A stretch of 64,000 bases of DNA from Denitratimonas yunnanensis (SeqCode) (GCA_026410415.1 JAPMLR010000008.1:34503-98502); one strand, 5' to 3'; positions 38,511 through 48,542 are shown, numbered from the stretch's first letter. Notes: generated by a model not told the origin, from the letters alone. Program-made: numbers and translations.

Positions 38511-39725
38511 TCCGCGCACCTTCTCCAGTGCCTGGATGAACGCATCGATTTCGTCATGCGTGTTGTAGAACGCCAGTGATGCACGGCACGTGGCCGGCAC
38601 GCCGAAATGCTGCATCAGCGGATGCGCACAATGATGGCCGGAGCGCACTGCGACGCCCTGCAGATCGAGCAACGTGGCCAGATCGTGCGCATGGGCTCCG
38701 TCGATCAGGAAACTCACCACGGCAGCGCGTTCACGCGACTGGCCGAACATGCGCACGCCCGGCACGCGGGAAAGTGCATCACGCAGGTGATCGGCCAGTT
38801 CATGCTCTCGCGCGGCAATGACGTTCATGCCGATGCCGTCGAGGAAATCCATCGCGGCGGTGAATCCGGCAAAACCGGCGATGTTGGGCGTGCCGGCTTC
38901 AAAGCGATGCGGCGGATCGTTGAACACGGTGCCTTCGAAACGCACTTCGCGGATCATCTCGCCGCCGCCGAGGAAAGGCGGCATGGCGTCCAGATGTTCA
39001 CGCCGCGCCCACAGCGCACCGGTGCCGGTCGGGGCACACATCTTGTGTCCGGTGATGGCGTAAAAATCGCAACCGATGGCGGCCACGTCCAATGCCAGAT
39101 GCGGCGCCGCCTGCGAGCCATCGACGAGCGAGGGAATGCCGCGTTTGCGCGCTTCGCGGCAAATTTCGTACACCGGATTGATCGTGCCAAGCACATTGGA
39201 AACGTGCGTGACGGCGACCAGTTTCACCTCCGGCGTCATCTTCGCGAACATCGCGGGCAGATCGATGTCGCCGCGTTCGTCCAGTTCGGCCACCTTGAGC
39301 GTGGCGCCGGTGCGCTGGGCCACCAACTGCCACGGCACGATGTTGGCGTGGTGCTCCATGCGCGAGACGAGAATCGCATCGCCCGGCGCAAGGCGTGGCA
39401 ACAGGAAACTGTAGGCCACCAGATTGATCGCGAAGGTGGTGCCGCTGGTCAGCACCAACTCGGTGGGCCGTACCTTGAGGAATGCCGCAAGGCGGCGGCG
39501 CGCACCTTCGTAGGCTTCCGTGGCTTCTGCGCCGAGCGTGTGCACGGCACGGCTGACGTTGGCGTTGTGGCGACGATAGAACGTATCGACGGTGTCGATG
39601 ACGGCATCCGGTTTCTGCGAGGTGTTGGCCGAATCCAGATAGACCAGCGGCTTGCCATGCACATGCCGCGTCAACACCGGGAACCGCGCACGCACGGCAG
39701 CCCAGTCAGGCGTGGCCGCACTCAT
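38496..39725 (-). CDS. sufS: SufS, group II cysteine desulfurase
   Basis: PLP enzyme that takes sulfur from cysteine for Fe-S assembly. The 409-residue protein shows MEHHANIVPWQ, VTHVSNVLGTINP, the PLP lysine K228 in ITGHKMCAPTGTG and the persulfide cysteine C366 in VRSGHHCAHPLM, the group II pattern. It overlaps sufD by ATGA and ends the operon. No sufE or IscU-like gene follows; instead the eptA gene converges with a 15-nt overlap. Confidence 0.97.
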   Translation of the reverse strand: MSAATPDWAAVRARFPVLTRHVHGKPLVYLDSANTSQKPDAVIDTVDTFYRRHNANVSRAVHTLGAEATEAYEGARRRLAAFLKVRPTELVLTSGTTFAINLVAYSFLLPRLAPGDAILVSRMEHHANIVPWQLVAQRTGATLKVAELDERGDIDLPAMFAKMTPEVKLVAVTHVSNVLGTINPVYEICREARKRGIPSLVDGSQAAPHLALDVAAIGCDFYAITGHKMCAPTGTGALWARREHLDAMPPFLGGGEMIREVRFEGTVFNDPPHRFEAGTPNIAGFAGFTAAMDFLDGIGMNVIAAREHELADHLRDALSRVPGVRMFGQSRERAAVVSFLIDGAHAHDLATLLDLQGVAVRSGHHCAHPLMQHFGVPATCRASLAFYNTHDEIDAFIQALEKVRGLLGS

Positions 39726-41008
39726 GTCAGATCGGCCATGCGGGCATCCAGTGCGGCTTCAGCCGCAGCACGCAATGCGCCATCACCGAAGACGCCGACC
39801 ACCTCGCGACAGAACGCCGCGGTGAGCAGGCTGCGCGCCTGCATTTCAGGCAAGCCACGCGAACGCAGATAGAACAGCGCCGTCGCATCGAGGCTGCCGA
39901 CCGTGGCGCCATGCGCGGCCTGCACTTCGTCGGCGTGGATTTCCAGCACGGGCTGCGTGTCGATTTCAGCGCCATCGGAGAGCAGCAGATTCTTGTTCGA
40001 CAGCCGCGCATCGGTGCCATCCGCGCCCTCGCGGATCAGGATGCCGCCATGGAACACGGCGCGCGCGCGCTGTGCGGCAAGCCCGCGCCATTCCAGCAGG
40101 CAGGCGGTATCACGCGCGACATGGTCGATGCCCAGACGCGTATCCAGATGGCGCTTGCCATCACCCAGCAACACGCCGTTGGCGTGCGCCTTTGCGCCGG
40201 TGCCATGCAGGGCAATGTTGAGTTCGTGCCGCGACAGGTTCGCGCCCAGCTCCAGATCGAGCCGGCGGTAATCGGTCTCGCGTGCCAGCACCGCATCGGT
40301 ACGCAGGATGTGCGTGGCCGCCGGTGCATCGTGCTGGATGCGCAGGTGCGACAAGCGGGCTGCCGGCTTCATGTGGATCTGCGCGAGGGCGTTGGCAAGG
40401 TTGGCGTGTTCGTCCAGCGCGATGTGGTGCTCGATCAAGGTCAGCTCGGCGGCTTCGCGCAGTTCAATCAGATGGCGCAAGGCGAAGGCGCTGTCTGTGG
40501 CCTGTGCGGTGCCGATGAAAATCAGGTGGATCGGGGTTTCACAGCGGATGCCGGGCGCGGCGCGCAACACCACGCCTTCGGTTGCAAGGGCGGCATTGAG
40601 CTGGGCAAAGACTTCATCGGCGGCATCGAAACGGCGGGCGAGGAAGACCAAATCCTGCGGCGCATCGTGCGCCAGTGCGTGCGAGAGCGGGCGCAGTTCG
40701 ATGCCATCGGGCAATCCCGAAACATCCGACAGCGCTGGCGCGAACACGCCGTTGGCGAATACGAGGCGCGGCGCCGATGGCAGCGCAATGGCGCTGGCGT
40801 CGAACGCCGGCAGCGTCGCCACGGGTGCAAACGCACGCCGCTCCAAGGCACGCAGCGAGGTGTACTTCCAGCATTCGTTGCGCGTGGTCGGCAGGCCGTG
40901 GGCCAATGCCTTGTCCAAGGCGGCCCGGCGCACCGATTCCAGCCCGCCGGCATCACGCCGTGCCAGTGCGTCGAAGCCTGTGCTCATCGATTGCAGCAGC
41001 GTGCTCAT
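39722..41008 (-). CDS. sufD: SufD, Fe-S scaffold complex subunit
   Basis: Partner of SufB in the SufBC2D scaffold, 428 residues. It has an N-terminal helical region with NECWKYTSLRALERR, a central beta-helix, and the C-terminal core motif QAAHGATVGSLDATALFYLRSRGL with the conserved His, followed by the ARSLLTAAFCREVV region. The gene overlaps sufC at its start and sufS at its end by four bases each, indicating coupled translation of the complex. Confidence 0.96.
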   Translation of the reverse strand: MSTLLQSMSTGFDALARRDAGGLESVRRAALDKALAHGLPTTRNECWKYTSLRALERRAFAPVATLPAFDASAIALPSAPRLVFANGVFAPALSDVSGLPDGIELRPLSHALAHDAPQDLVFLARRFDAADEVFAQLNAALATEGVVLRAAPGIRCETPIHLIFIGTAQATDSAFALRHLIELREAAELTLIEHHIALDEHANLANALAQIHMKPAARLSHLRIQHDAPAATHILRTDAVLARETDYRRLDLELGANLSRHELNIALHGTGAKAHANGVLLGDGKRHLDTRLGIDHVARDTACLLEWRGLAAQRARAVFHGGILIREGADGTDARLSNKNLLLSDGAEIDTQPVLEIHADEVQAAHGATVGSLDATALFYLRSRGLPEMQARSLLTAAFCREVVGVFGDGALRAAAEAALDARMADLT

Positions 41009-41766
41009 GCGGCATCCGGCCCGAGGCGTTGGCGAATCCAGTCGTAGCCGTGCGCTTCCAGTTCCTGCGCCAGTTCCGGCCCGCCGCTTTCCACGATGCG
41101 ACCCTCGGCCAGCACATGCACCACATCCGGCTTGATGTAGTCGAGCAGGCGCTGGTAGTGGGTGATGACGACGAAGGCGCGCTCGGGCGAGCGCAGGGCG
41201 TTGACGCCATCGGCCACGGCCTTGAGCGCATCGATGTCGAGACCGGAATCGGTTTCGTCGAGGATGGCCAACCTGGGTTCGAGCACGGCGAGCTGGAAGA
41301 TTTCGTTGCGCTTCTTCTCGCCACCGGAGAAACCTTCGTTGACGCCACGATGCAGCAGCTCGTCTTTCAGGTGCAGCACCGCCAGTTTCTGCCGCACCAG
41401 CTTGAGGAACTGCATCGAATCCAGCTCCTCCTCGCCGCGCGCCTTGCGCTGCGCGTTCAACGCGGCACGCAGGAAATAGGTGTTGTTCACGCCCGGAATC
41501 TCGACCGGGTATTGGAAGGCGAGGAACACGCCGGCGGCGGCGCGCTCTTCCGGCGCCAGGTCCAGCAGCGGCTTGCCATCGAACTGGACATCGCCGGCAG
41601 TGACTTCAAAACCATCGCGCCCGGCCAATACGTTGCCGAGGGTGGATTTGCCGGCACCGTTCGGGCCCATGATGGCGTGCACCTCGCCGGGTTTCACGTC
41701 GAGCGTGAGGCCTTTGAGGATTTCCTTGCCAGCGACAGCGGCGTGGAGGTTTTCGATCTTCAGCAT
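41005..41766 (-). CDS. sufC: SufC, Fe-S assembly ATPase
   Basis: ABC-type ATPase that drives the SufBCD scaffold, 253 residues. Motifs: Walker A GPNGAGKSTLG, Q-loop VFLAFQYPVEIPGV, the SufC-type signature FSGGEKKRNEI, Walker B LAILDETDSGLDIDAL and the H-loop VITHYQRLL. The ATG at 41766 has AGGA about 9 nt upstream. It lies 32 nt after sufB and overlaps sufD. Confidence 0.98.
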   Translation of the reverse strand: MLKIENLHAAVAGKEILKGLTLDVKPGEVHAIMGPNGAGKSTLGNVLAGRDGFEVTAGDVQFDGKPLLDLAPEERAAAGVFLAFQYPVEIPGVNNTYFLRAALNAQRKARGEEELDSMQFLKLVRQKLAVLHLKDELLHRGVNEGFSGGEKKRNEIFQLAVLEPRLAILDETDSGLDIDALKAVADGVNALRSPERAFVVITHYQRLLDYIKPDVVHVLAEGRIVESGGPELAQELEAHGYDWIRQRLGPDAA

Positions 41767-41798
41767 GTTCTTCTTCCTGTTGTGCAAGACGGCGTGGA

Positions 41799-43241
41799 TC
41801 AGCCCACGGCGCCTTCCAGCGAAATTTCAAGCAGCTTCTTGGCCTCAACCGCGAACTCCATCGGCAGCTCGCGGAACACCTGCTTGCAGAAACCGTCCAC
41901 GATCATCGAGACCGCATCTTCCTCGCCGATGCCGCGCGACAGGCAGTAGAACAGCTGGTCTTCGGAAATCTTCGAAGTGGTGGCCTCGTGTTCGACGATG
42001 GCCTGCGGATTCTTCACTTCCACATACGGGAAGGTGTGTGCGCCGCACTTTTTGCCGATCAAGAGCGAATCGCACTGAGTGTGATTGCGCGCGCCGCTGG
42101 CATTGCGCTCCACCTTCACCAGGCCGCGATAGGTATTCTGCCCGCGCCCGGCACTGATGCCCTTGGAAACGATCTTGGATTTCGTGTTCCGGCCGAGGTG
42201 GATCATCTTGGTGCCGGTATCGGCCTGCTGCGCGTGATGCGTCAGCGCGACCGAATAGAACTCGCCGACCGAATCATCACCACGCAACACGCAGCTCGGG
42301 TATTTCCAGGTGATGGCGGAACCGGTTTCCACCTGCGTCCAGGAAATCTTGCTGCGGGCGCCGCGGCATTCGCCACGCTTGGTGACGAAGTTGTAGATGC
42401 CGCCGACGCCGTTTTCATCGCCCGGATACCAATTCTGCACCGTGCTGTACTTGATGTTGGCATCTTCCAGCGCGACCAGCTCCACCACTGCGGCGTGCAA
42501 CTGGTTTTCATCGCGCATCGGCGCAGTGCAGCCTTCCAGATACGACACCTGCGCGCGTTCCTCGCAGATGATGAGGGTGCGCTCGAACTGTCCGGTATCG
42601 CGTGCGTTGATGCGGAAATAGGTGGACAGCTCCATCGGGCAACGCACGCCTGCCGGCACGAACACGAAGCTGCCATCGGAGAACACGGCCGAATTGAGCG
42701 CGGCGAAATAGTTGTCGCCCACCGGTACCACCGTACCCAGATACTGCCTGACCAGCTCGGGATGTTCGCGAATGGCCTCGCTCATCGAACAGAAGATGAT
42801 GCCTTTTTCGGCCAGTTCCTTGCGAAAGGTGGTGCCCACCGAGACCGAATCGAACACCGCATCCACCGCCACACCCGCCAGTCGCGCGCGTTCGTGCAGC
42901 GGCACGCCGAGTTTGTCGTAGGTATCCAGCAACTCTTTGGGCACGTCATCCAGCGAGGCATATTTCGGCCCTTTCGGTGCGGAAAAATAGCTGATGGCCT
43001 GGAAGTCGATGGGCGCGATCTTGAGCTTGGCCCAATGCGGCACCGACATCGTCAGCCAGTGCCGATAGGCCGCCAGCCGCCATTGCGTCATCCACTCCGG
43101 CTCCTCCTTGCGCATGGAAATGGCACGGATGGTGCCTTCATCCAGGCCCGGCGGCAGTGCGTCGGATTCAATTTGGGTGACGAAGCCGGCCTCGTAGCGG
43201 CGGGCGAGTGCCTGTTCGATGTCTTGTCGTTCGGTTGCCAT
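41799..43241 (-). CDS. sufB: SufB, Fe-S cluster scaffold
   Basis: Main scaffold on which the SUF system builds Fe-S clusters, 480 residues. Typical blocks include [74 protein letters not shown] and the catalytic C-terminal region [20 protein letters not shown] with its Cys. The ATG at 43241 has GAGG about 6 nt upstream; a start six codons earlier would overlap the regulator stop. First structural gene of the suf operon. Confidence 0.98.
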   Translation of the reverse strand: MATERQDIEQALARRYEAGFVTQIESDALPPGLDEGTIRAISMRKEEPEWMTQWRLAAYRHWLTMSVPHWAKLKIAPIDFQAISYFSAPKGPKYASLDDVPKELLDTYDKLGVPLHERARLAGVAVDAVFDSVSVGTTFRKELAEKGIIFCSMSEAIREHPELVRQYLGTVVPVGDNYFAALNSAVFSDGSFVFVPAGVRCPMELSTYFRINARDTGQFERTLIICEERAQVSYLEGCTAPMRDENQLHAAVVELVALEDANIKYSTVQNWYPGDENGVGGIYNFVTKRGECRGARSKISWTQVETGSAITWKYPSCVLRGDDSVGEFYSVALTHHAQQADTGTKMIHLGRNTKSKIVSKGISAGRGQNTYRGLVKVERNASGARNHTQCDSLLIGKKCGAHTFPYVEVKNPQAIVEHEATTSKISEDQLFYCLSRGIGEEDAVSMIVDGFCKQVFRELPMEFAVEAKKLLEISLEGAVG

Positions 43242-43255
43242 GGCTGCCTCGGGGT

Positions 43256-43705
43256 TCATGTCGCGAGTCGCACTTCGATGCGACGGCGGTCGGAAGGCGC
43301 GACAGGCGGACCGAGCATCTGCGCCAGCGTCATGCCACGCAGCGCTTCGGCGATCAGGTCGTTGACCTGCCGCCAGTGCGGGGCGAGGCCGCAATGCGCC
43401 TCGTGCACGCAGCGCGAATGGTCGCCGCTGCATTCGGTCATCTCCAGCGGCCCCTCGATCGCTTCGACGATCTCGAAGAGACTGATCGCCTGCGGCGCGA
43501 GCGCCATCCGATACCCGCCATTCACACCGCGCAATCCCTCGACCAATCCGGCCTGGGCCAGCGATTTGAGCACCTTGCTGACGGTGGTCATTTCCAGACG
43601 CGTGCGCTCGGCCAGCGCAGCCGCGCTATGTACCGATTCCGGCGCAGTCGCCAGCACGGTCAACAGCAAAGTGGCATAGTCGGTGAGGCGTGTGACGCGC
43701 AGCAT
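43256..43705 (-). CDS. Rrf2-family SUF regulator (IscR/SufR-like)
   Basis: Transcription factor of 149 residues of the Rrf2 type, matching the SUF-associated regulator of Xanthomonadales. The winged helix ([19 protein letters not shown] and [19 protein letters not shown]) is followed by the cluster-binding cysteines C92, C99 and C105 in [15 protein letters not shown]. By analogy with IscR it should sense Fe-S status and repress its own operon. It starts the operon, 14 nt before sufB, and a palindrome overlies its promoter. ATG 43705 gives family length. Confidence 0.94.
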   Translation of the reverse strand: MLRVTRLTDYATLLLTVLATAPESVHSAAALAERTRLEMTTVSKVLKSLAQAGLVEGLRGVNGGYRMALAPQAISLFEIVEAIEGPLEMTECSGDHSRCVHEAHCGLAPHWRQVNDLIAEALRGMTLAQMLGPPVAPSDRRRIEVRLAT

Positions 43706-43752
43706 GGGATTCCTGCAGACTCGTGCCGAGACGAGGTACCGGCGCTCAAATA

Positions 43753-43767
43753 GGACAAAAATTGTAC
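43753..43767. promoter_or_regulatory. Operator-like palindrome over the suf promoter
   Basis: GGACAA-AAA-TTGTAC is an inverted repeat of 6-bp arms with one mismatch. It lies within AT-rich flanks (CAAATAGGACAAAAATTGTA), resembling the AT-rich palindromes bound by IscR/Rrf2 proteins. It covers the -10 element and start region of the suf promoter, the position expected of a repressor site. Assignment to the adjacent Rrf2 regulator is an inference. Confidence 0.5.
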
Positions 43768-43789
43768 GCTTTATGTCGCGCCGCAACAA
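43761..43789 (-). promoter_or_regulatory. Sigma-70-like promoter of the suf operon
   Basis: On the minus strand TTGTTG (-35, 43789-43784) and TACAAT (-10, 43766-43761) are separated by exactly 17 bp. This places the start point near 43754, about 50 nt ahead of the regulator ATG. It is one of the best -35/-10 pairs I see in the window, and the palindrome at 43753-43767 overlaps it. Confidence 0.6.
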
Positions 43790-43871
43790 GTTTGCGATCG
43801 AACCGACTTGCATTGCCGCCACACCTCGGTTTGCGGCAAGCTTCCCGCTGTTTTGGCCGGACGATTTCCCT

Positions 43872-46130
43872 GTGCCCCGCACCCGCCTCGCCCTTTCGTT
43901 GACTGCCGCCCTGGCTGCCGGCTTCATCGCACCACTGGCCCATGCGCAATCCCGCGCGGAGTACGACCCTGCGCTTTGGGTGCTGTGCCGCCCCAACGCG
44001 CTGTACGAGTTCCATCGCCCGGACCTGGGCAACGAAAGCGAGCGCGACAAGGTGCAGACCACGTTGTACGCCGAGAGCTTCGACATTCACGACAAGCACG
44101 ATTACGTACTGAGCGGCAACGTCGAAATCCTGCGTGCCGACCAACGCGTGGCGGCGGCATTGATGCGCTACGACCCCGAGCGCGAAACCTGGAGCGCCCA
44201 AGGCCAGGTGCAATACCAGGACAGCGGCATGCTGATGGAAGCGGCCCGCGCCGAGGGCGAACTGGAAGGCGATCGGGCAGAGCTGCATTCATTGCGCTAC
44301 CAGTTGCTGCGCATGCGTGGCAACGGTGAAGCCGAACGCGCCACCAACGCAGGCGACAAGAGCCAGCTGGATGGCGTGTCCTACACCACCTGCGACCCGG
44401 GTGATCGCCAATGGCTGATCCGGGCCGGACGCCTGGACATCGACCAAGCCGAGGGCATCGCCACTGTCCGCAACGCCACGCTGCATCTGGGCAAGGTGCC
44501 ATTGCTGTATCTGCCGGTGGCGAGCTTCCCCATCGACGACCGGCGCAAGAGCGGCTTCCTTTTCCCGTCGATCGGCGCCTCGCGTTCGCGCGGCTTCGAC
44601 ATCGCCGCCCCCTACTACCTCAATCTCGCGCCTAACTACGACGCCACCCTGATTCCGCGCCTGATGACCAAGCGCGGCGTGATGCTCGGCGCACAGTTCC
44701 GTTACCTGAGCGAGAACCACCGTGGCGAGGTGTACGGCGCCTGGCTGCCCAACGACGACCAGACCGGCGCCGATCGCGGCACCCTGACGTGGGAACACCG
44801 AGGCAGGCTGAGCGACCACTGGCAGGTGGTCTCCAACATCAACCACATCTCCGACGACCGTTATTTCGAGGATTTCGGCGACTCGCTGTCGATGGCCGCG
44901 ACCAGCCTGCTGGAAAGTCAGGCGGCACTGATCGGCCGCGGGGCTTACTGGAACGCCAGCGTGGCGGTGCAGGAATGGACCATCGCCGATCCGTACATCT
45001 CCAGTAACGCAGAACCCTTCCGCCGCCTGCCGCGTGCGCTGTTCTCGTGGGAGCAACCGTTCGCGGGCGGCTTGTCGACCGGACTACGCAGCGAGGGTGT
45101 GGTGTTCGAACACAGCCAGCGTCCCGGAGCGACGCGAGTGGACCTGTATCCGTACCTCGCGTGGCGCCACGAGCGCGCCGCCGGCTTCCTGCGTTCCGAG
45201 TTGGGCCTCCGTCACACCCAATACCAGCTAGACAGTGACTACCGGTCGGCCTATCCGGACGCCTCGCCATCCCGCACCACGCCCATCCTGAGCGTGGATG
45301 GCGGCCTGGTGTTCGAGCGCCCGGTCAACTGGTTCCAGACGCCGATGCTGCAAACGCTGGAACCCCGTGTTTACTACCTCAGTGTCCCTTATCGCGATCA
45401 GTCCCACCTGCCGGTATTCGATGCGCAGGAACTGGGCTTCAGCTGGGGCCAGCTGTTCCGCCCCAACCGCTTTGCCGGCGCCGATCGTCAGTCCGATGCC
45501 AACCAGGCCACGCTGGCGGTGACGACGCGCCTGTTCGAGGCGGCCAGCGGACGCGAACGCCTGTCGGCCAGCCTGGGTCAGATCCGCTATTTCCAGGATC
45601 TGCGCGTACAGATGCCCAATGTCGCCGCGGTGGACCGCAGCGGCTCGGCCTATGTGGCTGACACGGAGCTGATGCTGGATGACCGCTGGAGCATCGGCAT
45701 CAGCCAGCAGTGGGACCCAAGCCGCGAGCTGTCGGACCTCTCCACGCTGCGCTCGCAGTTCCGCTGGGGGGATGCCGGCGTGCTCAATTTCGCCTACCGT
45801 TTCCGCCGCGACGCCCGTACCGGAACCGCCGACCGGGTGACGCTGGAGCAATTCGACGTGTCCGCCCTGGTGCCGCTCAACGACCGCTGGCGACTGGTCG
45901 GCCGTTGGAACTACTCGTTGCTGGATGACAGCACGCTCGAAGCCTTTGCCGGCGTGGAATGGGAAAACTGCTGCCTGGCCACCCGCATCCTGGCGCGGCG
46001 TTACGTGCGCAACATCGAGAGCGAGCGCAACACCAGCCTCTATGTCGAACTTGAACTGAAGGGCCTGTCCACGCTCGGCCGCAAGTCCGGTCAGCTTCTG
46101 GAGCGTGCTATTCTCGGCTACACCCACTAG
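43872..46130 (+). CDS. lptD: LptD, outer-membrane LPS translocon
   Basis: Beta-barrel that inserts lipopolysaccharide into the outer leaflet with LptE. The 752-residue form has signal peptide PRTRLALSLTAALAAGFIA, an OstA/LptA-like N-terminal domain (about 55-200, YVLSGNVEILRADQRVAAAL) and a long C-terminal barrel. All four disulfide cysteines are present: C39, C174 and the adjacent pair C700-C701 (WENCCLATRI). GTG 43872 is preferred because it directly starts a clean signal peptide; an ATG at 43773 would run through the divergent suf promoter. Heads lptD-surA-pdxA-rsmA-apaGH. Confidence 0.94.
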   Translation: MPRTRLALSLTAALAAGFIAPLAHAQSRAEYDPALWVLCRPNALYEFHRPDLGNESERDKVQTTLYAESFDIHDKHDYVLSGNVEILRADQRVAAALMRYDPERETWSAQGQVQYQDSGMLMEAARAEGELEGDRAELHSLRYQLLRMRGNGEAERATNAGDKSQLDGVSYTTCDPGDRQWLIRAGRLDIDQAEGIATVRNATLHLGKVPLLYLPVASFPIDDRRKSGFLFPSIGASRSRGFDIAAPYYLNLAPNYDATLIPRLMTKRGVMLGAQFRYLSENHRGEVYGAWLPNDDQTGADRGTLTWEHRGRLSDHWQVVSNINHISDDRYFEDFGDSLSMAATSLLESQAALIGRGAYWNASVAVQEWTIADPYISSNAEPFRRLPRALFSWEQPFAGGLSTGLRSEGVVFEHSQRPGATRVDLYPYLAWRHERAAGFLRSELGLRHTQYQLDSDYRSAYPDASPSRTTPILSVDGGLVFERPVNWFQTPMLQTLEPRVYYLSVPYRDQSHLPVFDAQELGFSWGQLFRPNRFAGADRQSDANQATLAVTTRLFEAASGRERLSASLGQIRYFQDLRVQMPNVAAVDRSGSAYVADTELMLDDRWSIGISQQWDPSRELSDLSTLRSQFRWGDAGVLNFAYRFRRDARTGTADRVTLEQFDVSALVPLNDRWRLVGRWNYSLLDDSTLEAFAGVEWENCCLATRILARRYVRNIESERNTSLYVELELKGLSTLGRKSGQLLERAILGYTH

Positions 46131-46184
46131 CGCCCCGGTGCCACCGGATTTCCCGGTTCGTCGCCCCGCCTTTCTTTCCGAGCC

Positions 46185-47486
46185 ATGACCCGATTCCCTG
46201 CACGCCTTATTGCCCTTGCACTGTTCCTGGGCCTGTCACCCGCCGTCTTCGGCCAGTCCCTGCACACCGCGCCGATAGATGGCATCGTCGCCGTCGTCGA
46301 GGAGGACGTGATCCTGCGTTCCGAGCTGGACCAGGCCACACGAAACATCCGCATGCGTCTTGCCGACCGTGCCGACCAGCTGCCGCCGGATGCAGTGCTG
46401 GAAAAACAGGTACTCGAACGCCTCATCATGATGCGGTTGCAGCTGCAGCGCGCCGAGGCGATGGGCCTGCGGGTGGGCGACATCGAACTGGACCAGACAT
46501 TGGCCCGCATCGCCCAACAGCAAGGCATCACCGTCGATCAGATGCGCGCCCAGCTCGCTCGCGACGGCATGAGTTATCAGGATTTCCGCCAACAGGTACG
46601 CGACGAGATCGTCATCTCCCGTCTGCAGCAAAACTTCGTTCAGAGCCGTGTCACCGTCAGCGAAAGCGAAATCGACAATGCCCTGATCAACCAGAGCGAC
46701 GACCAGAACCAGATACACCTGGGCTACCTGCTGGTGGCCACGCCGGACGGCGCCACACCGGAGCAAATAGAAACGGCACGCACCAAGATCGAAGGCATCC
46801 GCGACTTGATCGCTCGCGGAGACATGGACTTTGCTGCAGCGGCAATGCGTTACTCGGACCACCAGACGGCACTGGAAGGTGGCGACATGGGCTGGCGCGG
46901 CATGGACGAGATCCCGCCCCTGTTCGCCACGGTACTGCCCGCGATGCAAAAAGGCGAAGTCTCGCAACCCTTGCGCGGACCCAGTGGCTACAGTCTGATC
47001 CAGCTCATCGACTCCCGTGATCAGGCCCTGGAAACCCTCACCGAATATCGGGCACGCGGTCTGCTCGTGCGCATTTCCGATCTGGTCTCGCGCGAACAGG
47101 CGCATGCCAAGGTCGAAGCGCTGCACGCACGGATCCGCGCCGGCGAAGATTTTGCCTCGATCGCACGCGAAGCCTCGGACGATCAGATCACCCGCGCCCA
47201 GGGTGGAGACATGGGCTGGTTCCCACTGAATGCCTGGGGGCCGGCGGTAGCCAACGTGATCGTCGCGCTGCGCGATGGCGAGGTATCCGCCCCCTTCGCC
47301 AGTGACGTGGGTTGGCACCTCATCCAGCGTCTGGAAACCCGCGAGCAGGACATCACCCGCGAAGCCCAGCGCAACCGCATGCGCGAACTGATCGTGCGGC
47401 GCAAGGCCGACGAGGAGTTCGACCGGTTCCTGCGCCAATTGCGCGACGAGTCCTATATCGACGATCGCCTCGGCAGCAGCTCCTGA
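46185..47486 (+). CDS. surA: SurA, periplasmic chaperone/peptidyl-prolyl isomerase
   Basis: Escorts outer-membrane beta-barrels, including LptD, to the Bam complex. The 433-residue protein has a signal peptide (LIALALFLGLSPAVFGQ), the N-terminal chaperone region (VVEEDVILRSELDQA, then helices to about residue 170) and two parvulin domains (about 175-275 and 285-390) with GGDMGWRGMDEIPPLF and GGDMGWFPLNAWGPAV. The C-terminal chaperone helix is present. Located 54 nt after lptD, the conserved partner order. Confidence 0.96.
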   Translation: MTRFPARLIALALFLGLSPAVFGQSLHTAPIDGIVAVVEEDVILRSELDQATRNIRMRLADRADQLPPDAVLEKQVLERLIMMRLQLQRAEAMGLRVGDIELDQTLARIAQQQGITVDQMRAQLARDGMSYQDFRQQVRDEIVISRLQQNFVQSRVTVSESEIDNALINQSDDQNQIHLGYLLVATPDGATPEQIETARTKIEGIRDLIARGDMDFAAAAMRYSDHQTALEGGDMGWRGMDEIPPLFATVLPAMQKGEVSQPLRGPSGYSLIQLIDSRDQALETLTEYRARGLLVRISDLVSREQAHAKVEALHARIRAGEDFASIAREASDDQITRAQGGDMGWFPLNAWGPAVANVIVALRDGEVSAPFASDVGWHLIQRLETREQDITREAQRNRMRELIVRRKADEEFDRFLRQLRDESYIDDRLGSSS

Positions 47487-47517
47487 TGCCCCCGCGCGGT
47501 TATCCCGCGCGTTCGCC

Positions 47518-48516
47518 ATGACGCCCCGCGCATTGCTCGGACTGATCCCAGGCGAGCCGGCTGGCATCGGCCCGGAGCTTTGCGTGCGCCTGGCGCAGAC
47601 CCCGCATGCCGCGCAACTGGTCGCCATCTGCGACGGCGGTCTCCTGATGGAGGCCGCGCAAGCCATCGGTTTGCCACTGGACCTGGTTTCTGCCGACAGC
47701 GCGGATGTCCGTCCCGGACAACTGCGGCTGCTTCATCGGCCCCGCGCAGTGCCCAGCCGTTTCGGCACGCTCGATCCCCGCAACGCCAAGGCGGTTCACG
47801 ACGCCCTGATCGAGGCTGCGCAGCTGGCCGGCAGTGGCACATTGGCCGGACTGGTGACAGGCCCGGTCCACAAAGCCGTGTTGAATGAGGCCGGAATCGC
47901 CTACACCGGGACCACCGAACTGCTGGCGAAAGAAGCTGGCCGCGAGGTCGTGATGATGCTGGCTTCGTCGCGGCTGCGGGTGGCGCTCGCCACCACGCAC
48001 CTGCCGCTGCGCGCAGTGCCCGGCGCCATTTCCCGCGCCTCGCTCACCGACACCATCGAGATCCTGCACGCCGCGCTTCTGGCCGACTTCGGCATCCCCT
48101 CGCCGGTCATCGCCGTGCTCGGGCTGAACCCACATGCGGGCGAGGCCGGCTACCTCGGACACGAGGAACTGGAGGTCATCGAGCCCGTACTCGAACAATT
48201 GCGCACGCGCGGCATGCAACTGATCGGCCCCCTGCCCGCGGACACGGCCTTCCTGCCAGGGAAACTCGCCGGGTTCGATGCGGTGCTGGCGATGTATCAC
48301 GACCAGGGCCTGCCAGTGCTCAAGTTTTCCGGATTCGAAGAAGCGGTCAACATCACGCTGGGGCTGCCGTACGTGCGCGTGGCGGTGGACCACGGCACCG
48401 CGCTGGAACTGGCCGGGCGCGGGCTCGCCGATGCCTCCAGCATGATCCTTGCGGCACAGTGGGCCACGGCGTTCGCCGAACGCCGCGACAGACTCTCACC
48501 TCGCCTGCTGGCCTGA
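47518..48516 (+). CDS. pdxA: PdxA, 4-hydroxythreonine-4-phosphate dehydrogenase
   Basis: NAD-dependent enzyme of pyridoxal 5'-phosphate synthesis, 332 residues. The start LLGLIPGEPAGIGPEL, VTGPVHKAVLNEAG, TTHLPLRAVP and AMYHDQGLPVLK carry the substrate and metal-binding histidines. The GLPYVRVAVDHGTALELAG block is also typical. The ATG at 47518 lies 31 nt after surA. The order surA-pdxA-rsmA-apaG-apaH matches the E. coli operon. Confidence 0.97.
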   Translation: MTPRALLGLIPGEPAGIGPELCVRLAQTPHAAQLVAICDGGLLMEAAQAIGLPLDLVSADSADVRPGQLRLLHRPRAVPSRFGTLDPRNAKAVHDALIEAAQLAGSGTLAGLVTGPVHKAVLNEAGIAYTGTTELLAKEAGREVVMMLASSRLRVALATTHLPLRAVPGAISRASLTDTIEILHAALLADFGIPSPVIAVLGLNPHAGEAGYLGHEELEVIEPVLEQLRTRGMQLIGPLPADTAFLPGKLAGFDAVLAMYHDQGLPVLKFSGFEEAVNITLGLPYVRVAVDHGTALELAGRGLADASSMILAAQWATAFAERRDRLSPRLLA

Positions 48517-48542
48517 CCTGCCGCGCACCGGACGACCTTGCC

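Noticed and set aside
41988..43679. Plus-strand open frame opposite sufB and the Rrf2 regulator
   Set aside because: No domain or ribosome site, and it spans two well-defined suf genes.
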